Positions 37,201-49,200 of a stretch of 64,000 bases of DNA are shown piece after piece (position 1 is the first letter of the stretch; each line of letters starts with the position of its first letter). The notes beneath the pieces were generated by a model. The model was not told the DNA's origin. It was given only the letters and a program-made list of their open reading frames with translations, and searched no databases. Made by a program: the position numbers and the translations under genes. Source of the stretch: Archivesica marissinica (lineage: Eukaryota > Mollusca > Bivalvia > Venerida > Vesicomyidae). The stretch lies in the NCBI GenBank assembly GCA_014843695.1, contig CM026402.1, forward strand, positions 19,138,396 through 19,202,395. Reading direction: 5' to 3'.

Positions 37201-40200
37201 ATAAGGAAGTGGCTACAACCTTGATGCCCCAGAACAACACAGCCCGATCAGGTAAGGATAAGGCAGTGGCTACAACCTTGATGCCCCAGAACAACACAGC
37301 CCAATCAGGTAAGGATAAGGCAGTGGCTACAACCTTGCTGCCCGAGAACAACACAGCCCAATCAGGTAAGGATAAGGCAGTGGCTACAATCTTGATGCCC
37401 CGGAACAACACAGCCCAATCAGGTAAGGATAAGGAAGTGGCTACAACCTTGATGCTCCAGAACAACACAGCCCAATCAGGTAAGGATAAGGCAGTGGCTA
37501 CAACCTTGCTGCCCCAGAACAACACAGCCCAATCAGGTAAGGATAAGGAAGTGGCTACAACCTTGATGCCCCAGAACAACACAGCCCAATCAGGTAAGGA
37601 TAAGGAAGTGGCTACAACATTGCTGTCCCAGAACAACACAGCCCAATCAGGTAAGGATAAGGAAGTGGCTACAACCTTGCTGACCGAGACCAACACAGCC
37701 CAATCAGGTAAGGATAAGGAAGTGGCTACAACCTTGATGCCCCAGAACAACACAGCCCAATCAGGTAAGGATAAGGAAGTGGCTACAACATTGCTGTCCC
37801 AGAACAACACAGCCCAATCAGGTAAGGATAAGGAAGTGGCTACAACCTTGCTGACCGAGACCAACACAGCCCAATCAGGTAAGGATAAGGAAGTGGCTAC
37901 AACCTTGATGCCCCAGAACAACACAGCCCAATCAGGTAAGGATAAGGAAGTGGCTACAACATTGCTGTCCCAGAACAACACAGCCCAATCAGGTAAGGAT
38001 AAGGAAGTGGCTACAACCTTGCTGACCCAGACCAACACAGCCCAATCAGGTAAGGATAAGGCAGTGGCTACAACCTTGCTGCCCTGGAACAACACAGCCC
38101 AATCAGGTAAGGATAAGGCAGTGGCTACAACCTTGCTGCCCTGGAACAACACAGCCCAACCAGGTAAGGATAAGGAAGTGGCTACAACCTTGATGCTCCA
38201 GAACAACACAGCCCAACCAGGTAAGGATAAGGCAGTGGCTACAACCTTGCTGCCCTGGAACAACACAGCCCAATCAGGTAAGGATAAGGCAGTGGCTACA
38301 ACATTGCTGCCCCAGAACAACACAGCCCAATCAGGTAAGGATAAGGCAGTGGCTACAACCTTGCTGCCCCAGAACAACACAGCCCAATCAGGTAAGGATA
38401 AGGCAGTGGCTACAACCTTGCTGCCCTGGAACAACACAGCCCAATCAGGTAAGGCATTGGCTACAACCTTGCTACCCCAGAACAACACAGCCCAATCAGG
38501 TAAGGATAAGGCAGTGGCTACAACATTGCTGCCCCAGAACAATACAGCCCAATCAGGTAAGGATAAGGCAGTGGCTACAACCTTGCTGCCCTGGAACAAC
38601 ACAGCCCAATCACGTAAGGATAAGGCAGTGGCTACAACCTTGCTGCCCCAGAACAACACAGCCCAATCAGGTAAGGCAGTGGCTACAACCTTGCTGCCCT
38701 GGAACAACACAGCCCAATCAGGTAAGGATAAGGCAGTGGCTACAACCTTGCTGCCCCGGAACAACACAGCCCAATCAGGTAAGGATAAGGCAGTGGCTAC
38801 AACCTTGCTGCCCCAGAACAACACAGCCCAATCAGGTAAGGATAAGGCAGTGGCTACAACCTTGCTGCCCTGGAACAACACAGCCCAATCAGGTAAGGAT
38901 AAGGCAGTGGCTACAACCTTGCTGCCCCAGAACAACACAGCCCAATCAGGTAAGGATAAGGCAGTGGCTACAACCTTGCTGCCCCGATACAACACAGCCT
39001 TTTAAAGTAAACATGAATATTTTTACAAACCCATTTTCTCTCATAAGCCACTGCTGGTATACATCATCAGGTCTTCGTTTAACGAGATGAACTTCCACGA
39101 TGCGACCTTCAGGCTCGGATACGCCCAGTACTAGCTGACGATTGGTGGCCAAGGCAACATAACCATCTTCATAAACAAATCTTTGCAAGGTATCATGCGT
39201 GATCTTTGATGCCAGTTTTGGCCTGGAAATGAAGGATTGTTTTCCATTTTGTATGATAGCAGCATATCAAGGTTTAATGAGGTGATGAATATTATGGTGC
39301 ACCCAACACCGTATTGGTTGTTGCTGAGTTGGGTTATTGGCAAACTAACACAGTTCAGGTTATATGGCACGGAACATGATTAATTGTTTTTGTTTGTTCG
39401 GGTTTGATGCATTCATCAGCACCATTTTGGGCTATATCGATGGTGGGCAGTTTACATAACACCTTTCCTCAGGGTTCATTCTAGGTCAGAATTTTTAGGA
39501 AAAGTGAGAAAACGCGTGATCGCTTCCTTAAATGGCGTTCTTTAATATACTTCTGCAAAATAGGGTTAAAATGCACAGTATGACCATTAAATACAACATT
39601 TGAATAGATGGAGTGCTTTATAATGGGCCAGTGTATCTTACTAGACAAAATTTTGTTTGAAAATCGTAAAAAGCAAAAAATAATTAATTTTTTTAGGGCG
39701 AAGTCAGGGTCCCTAGGGCGACAATTTCGCCCACATCGCCCTCTAGAATGATCCCTGCTTTCCTGGCTCCAGCAGTTAACCAGTACTTGGTGACCAAGCT
39801 CAATAAGAAACTGCCAACTTTTTCATATATATAGATGAGAGTATAAAAAAAAGAACAAGGTTTGAATAAATGAAGGTAAATTTACCTGTAGAAATGACAT
39901 TTCAGCTTGTTTTTGCTATGAACAGTTGCGCAACTCCGACGGAAATAGTCAATATTAAACATAAAATGCGCATGTGCGGTTTATTGGATTTATTCTGATA
40001 TCATCGTTAATTAGTATTCACTGATATTAGGGTCACTGAGGGATAGTACATAACACCTACTTGTATTTCTCGTACATCTCCCTATCTGTGAATTTATTTG
40101 CCTCTGGGTCGTTATCGAAACTATTGTTGACATTCACCAGCCGTTCCCACGGCCACTTGAGATTGTTCAATCGTTGCTCAGATTTGTCATGCGCCACCTG

Positions 40201-43200
40201 GTGGCACGACTTATTTCCAACCATCTCTTCATCATTCCTGAAGAATATACACAAGTACACTCAATTTATGCAATCTGTCAAAATTATTTTTATAAAATGC
40301 ATTAGTTTATACAAATTTAATTTAGCTCGATTGTGAAACAAGTTTTTCCAAAGATAGATTAACCACTCTCGAGCCCACTTTCCTGATGGAATCCATTGCC
40401 ATAAGGGAAAGAGAAGAGGAAATGTGGAATTTAAATGCCTTGCTTAAGGGCACAATCGTAAAGGCTACATCTGGACGCTAACTCCGGGCCTTTCACAACT
40501 GAAGCGAACGTGCTACCACGGCGCTAAAAGGCATTTTTTAATCATGTCACAATACAATGGCAATGTGGCAACACAACAGGATATGTGCCAAGTTAGTTCT
40601 AAGTAGCTCTGTTACTTTTGCATATATCAAAGTTAAAAACCATAAATGAGTATCACTAAATCAAATGATTGCAATTATATTCTGGTCGCCGCTTTGTCCT
40701 TTCTCACCAAGATTGGCAGGAAGCCTCGGTATAGTGTCTAGTTGTGCATATTGTAATCCAGTTCCGGTTGGATGGTTTCTGGTGGACCTACGGGCCAATG
40801 AACATTTCCATAACACAAAGCTTGTCGTCCATGCTTCATTTCTAAATCTTCATAATGCTACTTTATTGCAATGACTTCATATATGAAGCTTGTTTCTCAC
40901 CAATGCAACCCGGGTTCGATCCTCGGACCGGGTAGTATGTGAGATGGTACGGTGCTCTAATGGTCTCATAATACAGGCTAATTTGTTTCTTAGCACAAAC
41001 GGGAACTTAAAATGTGGTCTATCAGGTTGCCTGATTAGCGCAGTGATTAGCACGCTCGCTTCTCACCAATGCAACCCGAGTTCGATCCTCGGACCGGGAA
41101 GTATGTGAGATAGTATGGTGGTCGCCAGATCTGACAGGTGGGTTTTCTCCGGGTACTCCGGTTTCCTCCAACACGAATGACCACATTTACGCTTTCATCC
41201 GCGCCAACGAGAGTGATTAATATAAGTTGTTAAAACTTGCTACGCAAACGTTGTAAAATAAATAAAGTTTAAATGACTTACTGTATTGGGATATTCGAGT
41301 CGACACTGGGTGGTTTTCCAGATGCCATACTCTGTCTGTCAACCTCTGCTTCACTCTCCTCCTTGGACCATTGTTTGTTCACGATGACAGGCATACCAGG
41401 CTCCATGCTCACATCTGTCTGTAGAACATATCCTGCAGAAAAAAATAACATTTAGAAGATATTTCAAATAGGAGAAGTTAGTTTCTATCCGACTACATTC
41501 TGCTACTTTGCTATAAGACCATAATAAATAAATTTGGCTGTCCGATTAGCGCGGTGGTTAGCGCTTGCTTCTCACCAATGCAACTCGGGTTCAATCCTTG
41601 GACCAAGAAGTATGTGAGATGGTACGATGGTCGCCAGATCGGACAGTTGGGTTTTCTCTGGGTACTCCGGTTTCCTCCCACACGAATGACCACATTTACG
41701 CTTTCATCTGCGCCAACAAGAGTGATTAATATAAGTTGTTAGAACTTGCTTAAACTTTTTTTTAATAAATAAATTTCTATTTTATCATCCAACTTGTTTT
41801 TTGGTGGGGAATGAGGGGGTGGGTGGGGAGTCATCAACAGGCCTAAGTATCCATAAATTAATTCATAAATGCCTAACTATCCTAAATTTCTTATACACCG
41901 CTGCCTCAGTCTAAATTGTATGGCGTCTATTTAGGGTCATTGCATCTCGCTGGAAGACATTAACATAATGAATGTAACACGAAATTGAACACATGCGCTT
42001 AGAAAATGTGATGAAACAATTACACCAATTCATGATGCAACACTTACTAGTGACAAAGCTACAGCAGGATATGATAGAGATATCATTGATGACAAAAAAT
42101 GTATCGATATTTCGACAGACAAATATCGATGATAATATCAGCCGCCAGACATTAATCGGTTGAAATAAGTTTAAAATAGTAGATGGATAGATAGATTCTT
42201 TTATTTCCTACATTTCTAAAGAGCAGAACATATTTACAACACAACTGCTTTCGTTTTTTGATAACTTGAATCACTGATTTCAGGTGTACCATTATTCGCA
42301 ATTTTTTGTTATTTACCGTTGCGGGTTATGGTTTAACCGAACGAATAAACGGGTCAGTGGCAAGCCTAACTCAGTTCTCCGGTCAGTCACAACAAACAGC
42401 AATTAGATATGGCGGCCTTAGATACTTCAAATGTATTGATATTCAAAAATTTAAATCGATATCGAATCGCGGAATTGACAATACATCGATATTGCGATTA
42501 CCATTGACAACGCTAGGAAATGACAGTTAAATTCTACTGCTGTAGTTGTGTGTTAATCGTCTATAATCTTACAAACAGAGTAGTTTATCTGCCAATCAAG
42601 TGTCTGCTATCTCATTCAAGCAACTACCTGTATAAAATCAATCAATTGACCTGTCAATCAACTGCGTACACAGATGTTTTAGTTCATCTCTAAATCAATT
42701 GTGTATCTACTCATGTTCAGGATTGGGCAATGCAGCATACTGTCCTGACCTGTCAATCAACTAACCTGTCAATCGCAATGCAGCATACTGTCCTGACCTG
42801 TCAATCAACTAACCTGTCAATCGCAATGCAGCATACTGTCCTGACCTGTCAATCAACTAACCTGTCAATCGCAATGCAGCATACTGTCCTGACCTGTCAA
42901 TCAACTAACCTGTCAATCGCAATGCAGCATACTGTCCTGACCTGTCAATCAACTAACCTGTCAATCAACTGCATACACAGATGTTTTAGTTCATCTCTCA
43001 ATCAATTGTGTATCTACTCACGTTCAGGATTGCGCAATGCAGCATACTGTCTCATCTTCGCCACATCCTGTGAGAGCTGAGACAGGAGAAACCTCCGTTG
43101 CTGTTCCATCCGTGTCAGGTGAGGATCTGTCCAGATCTCGCCGCATGATACGAACACAAGCTTGTCACGCTTCAACGTTTTCAATGAGAAATGTTCATTT

Positions 43201-46200
43201 CCATGTTCGTCAAAGAGTCTGCGACCAGCAAACGGAAGGCTAAGTAGTGAGGTGCAGTGATCTAGGAACTATAATCAAATACAAACACAAGCAATTATTT
43301 TGTGTTTATTTTATTAATATAACTTCATGGCTATTGCATTTCCTTCGATGAATGTATATACGATGCTAAATTCTAGTTCTCTGACAGAAAATGTTTACGC
43401 TAACATACCATGCTGAACTCTAGTTCCCTGACCGTATAGGTTTATGCTAACATACCATGCTAAATTTTAGTTCCCTGACAGTATATGTTTATGCTAACAT
43501 ACCATGCTGAACTCTAGTTCCCGGACAGTGAGATCTCTACAATGTAGATTGACATCCAGTTCTATATTATCGCCAGCATTGTCCGGTATAGGTTCCTCGT
43601 GTTGTTTCCGACGGTTTTTCTTGTCCGGTTTTGGTGGCTTCTTTGATAAATCTTTCACAAACTGCAAAAAGATATATAAAACAAATTGTGGTGGAAACTA
43701 TTTCTTGTATTAGCTTTATTTTCTTCTCGTGCTTTTAACCGAAAAGACATCAGACATCACTGATATTTAATAAATTTCAACAAACTAGGGTTAAATTTGA
43801 CAATTTTGACTACTAGTAAAAGGAATGCGTTATAATGGGCCAGTGTATCTTACTGGCCAATAGTTTGTATGAAAATTGTAAAAAAACAAAAAAGTGGGGT
43901 CCCCAGGGGGTGAAATCAGGGTCCATAGGGCATCTATTTCGCCCCCAGTCGTCCTCTAGAGTGAGACCTGGGAGGATAGGCACTCATCATTCTCTGCATG
44001 TATTGTTGAAATCTGGCCAAAGATTTAACACAATTAGAGTGCACAAACTTTGTTCTTTAAAATGTTCAATGGATCATAACTCTGACCATAAACTACCTAT
44101 AGATGCACATTGGTTTGATATTGATCATGCTAAGCAAGTATACATAGTTCCCGTGACGTCATCATTCCTACTGTGGCTGCCATTTTGAATGGCAAAGTTG
44201 ATCAGATATTATATATAATAGCGTAATTTTGTTTTCTTCATAAAATATTTATTTTTCATTCCATCAACATGGTTCATACGTTGTTGGAAAGCTCACAATG
44301 GACATATTTTTTTGTTTCATTTCACAAATTTCATGTCAATAACGAATACATAATATTTTACCTGTATATTAATATTTCAACTGTGAAAATAGACTTTCAA
44401 AAATAGGTGCAAGTTAAGTTCTTATAATTTATAATCCATACATCACTGTCAAAAAATAAATTAATATTTAAAAAGTACATTTCAATACTTTTAAAATAAT
44501 ACCAACATTTATATTAAGAAAACAAAATTAATAAAGTTATTGCAATTAAAGAATTACTAGTAAAATCATGAAATTGCCGTTAATAAAACTTGCCAGTCAA
44601 AATGGCTGCCAAGATAAGATCTTATCAGTGTTTTTGACTGCTGTGGGAACTATGTATTGGTGAGTTCCGGCCAGGTCAGGTGCTTAGCATATCCATATAA
44701 CTATATAGAGCGTGCACAAACTTCTATAAATTACTGACGGATCTGTAGTTCAGTGGTAACACGCTGGACTGGTAATCCAGGGATCGCAGGTTCGTGTCGG
44801 TGGTTTACACCGTGCACGTAAAAGAACCAGAGGAGACTCTGGAATGGGTCTCTGTCTGTACCATTGCACTATCCTCCAAAAATCTAAAATGACTAATTTC
44901 TTCAGGAGGCGTCGCTCATATGGGCAACCGGTAGCGACGATAAATAAACGTAAAACACAATTCTATAAATCTACAATGGGAATAGCTCACATCTCACTTG
45001 TCTTCAAATTGTTGGTGTGGAAAAAATACCTAAAAATGGACAAGACAAAATATATTTGCAGAAACTGCAATGTGTGAGACAAGTTCTTACATTGGTTAGG
45101 TTAGGTCCTACGACTGGTACTGCCATTGAGAAGTTTCTCTCTCCATTCCTAACTACCAGTAATCGTAGAGGTGTCACTGGAATTGAAGAAAATATAATGC
45201 TAATTGTCATTGTAAGGAAAGCATATATTGCCTATTTTAGCGTAATCAAATTTTAATGGTTTTAACGGTTTTGTCAAAGTCAGTTATGTCGAATTCTCCG
45301 GTTATCTTGAAGTCGGATAAAAGTCCCGTTTCAGACACTATCATTGTACATATAACTGGCTACATTTATATCGAATTTCGTTAAGTCAACACAAACCGGA
45401 CTCACCGGTCTAGCAACACAAACCAGACTCACCGGTCCAGCAACACAAACCTGACTCACCGGTCTAGCAACACAAACCTGACTCACCGGTCCAGCAACAC
45501 AAACCTGACTCACCGGTCTAGCAACACAAACCTGACTCACCAGTCTAGCAACACAAACCTGACTCACCGGTCTAGCAACACAAACCAGACTCACCGGTCC
45601 AGCAACACAAACCTGACTCACCGGTCTAGCAACACAAACCTGACTCACCAGTCTAGCAACACAAACCTGACTCACCGGTCTAGCAACACAAACCTGACTC
45701 ACCAGTCCAGCAACACAAACCTGACTCACCAGTCTAGCAACACAAACCTGACTCACCAGTCTAGCAACACAAACCTGACTCACCGGTCTAGCAACACAAA
45801 CCTGAATCAACCTATTCTGGTCTTTGTATGCTGAAGTGTTGATCTAATAGATCAACATATCCGCAGCACAAAAATGTACACCTTTAATTTAAACATGTAA
45901 ACAATCACGCGAAAATACAAAGCCATAACATATCCGCTCAACGTACTTCCGACGAGTCTATCATCTGCATGTTCCTTCTTGTGTAACTTTGGAGCAAATG
46001 GCAGAATGTATCCCTCCATTGGCCAGTCATATTCCTGTACAGATAAATTAGAAACATATATAAACAGTCTCTATGCCCGGGCTGAGCATTCAAATCGTAT
46101 TACTAACGCACACAACTTAATCACCAAAGTTTATAATATATGAGTGTTAGCTAAACGTCTTAGTACGCTCGCCCACATAGTTCGCCGGTGGAGAGGGTAA

Positions 46201-46241
46201 ATAAGCTCAATCATCATAATCATCATCATCATATCATCATC

Positions 46242-46282
<41 letters not shown>

Positions 46283-49200
46283 AATACTAAACATTTCTGA
46301 AAGCACACTTAGATTTGTCTGTCATTTTTGGTGGTCAGTTCATTGTCACAATCTGTTTGACAATCCTTAATTTGAGGAAACAATTTGTTATATATTACCA
46401 TACTATATTGGATGTTTGGTTGCGTACTGGGATTTAGAGTCAAAACAGTGTGAGATTTACGTTTATTTATCGTCGCTACCGGTTGCCCATATGAGCGACG
46501 CCTCCTGAAGAGATTAGTCATTTAAGATTTTGGAGGATAGTGCAGTGATACAGACAGAGACCCATTCCAGAGTCTCCTCTGGTTCTTTTACGTGCACGGT
46601 GTAAAGCACTGACACAAGACCTCGGTTTAACGTCCCATCTGAAAGACTGTTAATTTTATTAGAGTCAGACGGGGGATCGAACCTGCGATCCCTGGATTAC
46701 ATGTCCAGCGTATTACCACTGGACTACAGATCTGTCTGTCGTCAGTCAAAACAGTAGGTGATATAATAAATTATATGGGAACTTCCTCCAGCTTTAAACT
46801 ATGGATTACGACCCCCATGCCCCACTGGACTACAGATCTGTCTGTCGTCAGTCAAAACAGTAGGTGATATAATAAATTATATAGGAACTTCCTCCAGCTT
46901 TAAACTATGGATTACGACCCCCATGCCCCACTGGACTACAGATCTGTCTGTCGTCAGTCAAAACAGTAGGTGATATAATAAATTATATAGGAACTTCCTC
47001 CAGCTTTAAACTATGGATTACGACCCCCATGCCCCACTGGACTACAGATCTGTCTGTCGTCAGTCAAAACAGTAGGTGATATAATAAATTATATAGGAAC
47101 TTCCTCCAGCTTTAAACTATGGATTACGACCCCCATGCCCCACTGGACTACAGATCTGTCTGTCGTCAGTCAAAACAGTAGGTGATATAATAAATTATAT
47201 AGGAACTTCCTCCAGCTTTAAACTATGGATTACGACCCCCATGCCCCACTGGACTACAGATCTGTCTGTCGTCAGTCAAAACAGTAGGTGATATAATAAA
47301 TTATATAGGAACTTCCTCCAGCTTTAAACTATGGATTACGACCCCCATGCCCCACTGGACTACAGATCTGTCTGTCGTCAGTCAAAACAGTAGGTGATAT
47401 AATAAATTATATAGGAACTTCCTCCAGCTTTAAACTATGGATTACGACCCCCATGCCCCACTGGACTACAGATCTGTCTGTCGTCAGTCAAAACAGTAGG
47501 TGATATAATAAATTATATAGGAACTTCCTCCAGCTTTAAACTATGGATTACGACCCCCATGCCTCACTGGANNNNNNNNNNNNNNNNNNNNNNNNNNNNN
47601 NNNNNNNNNNNNNNNNNNNNNNNNNNNNNNNNNNNNNNNNNNNNNNNNNNNNNNNNNNNNNNNNNNNNNNNNNNNNNNNNNNNNNNNNNNNNNNNNNNNN
47701 NNNNNNNNNNNNNNNNNNNNNNNNNNNNNNNNNNNNNNNNNNNNNNNNNNNNNNNNNNNNNNNNNNNNNNNNNNNNNNNNNNNNNNNNNNNNNNNNNNNN
47801 NNNNNNNNNNNNNNNNNNNNNNNNNNNNNNNNNNNNNNNNNNNNNNNNNNNNNNNNNNNNNNNNNNNNNNNNNNNNNNNNNNNNNNNNNNNNNNNNNNNN
47901 NNNNNNNNNNNNNNNNNNNNNNNNNNNNNNNNNNNNNNNNNNNNNNNNNNNNNNNNNNNNNNNNNNNNNNNNNNNNNNNNNNNNNNNNNNNNNNNNNNNN
48001 NNNNNNNNNNNNNNNNNNNNNNNNNNNNNNNNNNNNNNNNNNNNNNNNNNNNNNNNNNNNNNNNNNNNNNNNNNNNNNNNNNNNNNNNNNNNNNNNNNNN
48101 NNNNNNNNNNNNNNNNNNNNNNNNNNNNNNNNNNNNNNNNNNNNNNNNNNNNNNNNNNNNNNNNNNNNNNNNNNNNNNNNNNNNNNNNNNNNNNNNNNNN
48201 NNNNNNNNNNNNNNNNNNNNNNNNNNNNNNNNNNNNNNNNNNNNNNNNNNNNNNNNNNNNNNNNNNNNNNNNNNNNNNNNNNNNNNNNNNNNNNNNNNNN
48301 NNNNNNNNNNNNNNNNNNNNNNNNNNNNNNNNNNNNNNNNNNNNNNNNNNNNNNNNNNNNNNNNNNNNNNNNNNNNNNNNNNNNNNNNNNNNNNNNNNNN
48401 NNNNNNNNNNNNNNNNNNNNNNNNNNNNNNNNNNNNNNNNNNNNNNNNNNNNNNNNNNNNNNNNNNNNNNNNNNNNNNNNNNNNNNNNNNNNNNNNNNNN
48501 NNNNNNNNNNNNNNNNNNNNNNNNNNNNNNNNNNNNNNNNNNNNNNNNNNNNNNNNNNNNNNNNNNNNNNNGAACTTCCTCCAGCTTTAAACTATGGATT
48601 ACGACCCCCATGCCCCACTGGACTACAGATCTGTCTGTCGTCAGTCAAAACAGTAGGTGATATAATAAATTATATAGGAACTTCCTCCAGCTTTAAACTA
48701 TGGATTACGACCCCCATGCCACACTGGACTACAGATCTGTCTGTCGTCAGTCAAAACAGTAGGTGATATAATAAATTATATAGGAACTTCCTCCAGCTTT
48801 AAACTATGGATTACGACCCCCATGCCCCACTGGACTACAGATCTGTCTGTCGTCAGTCAAAACAGTAGGTGATATAATAAATTATATAGGAACTTCCTCC
48901 AGCTTTAAACTATGGATTACGACCCCCATGCCCCACTGGACTACAGATCTGTCTGTCGTCAGTCAAAACAGTAGGTGATATAATAAATTATATAGGAACT
49001 TCCTCCAGCTTTAAACTATGGATTACGACCCCCATGCCCCACTGGACTACAGATCTGTCTGTCGTCAGTCAAAACAGTAGGTGATATAATAAATTATATA
49101 GGAACTTCCTCCAGCTTTAAACTATGGATTACGACCCCCATGCCCCACTGGACTACAGATCTGTCTGTCGTCAGTCAAAACAGTAGGTGATATAATAAAT

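Noticed and set aside
35782..39005. Open frames of several hundred codons on both strands (KDKAVATTLLPQNNTAQSG type repeats)
   Set aside because: 57 bp is 19 codons, so any frame without a stop in one unit stays open. Both strands are open and the sequence is intronic to a well-supported gene.
43022..43239. Acceptor CTACTTAG for exon 12
   Set aside because: It would put a one-base mismatch in phase with exon 11; the upstream acceptor GATTATAG restores the frame and adds FLDHCTSLLS, typical of a DCX helix.
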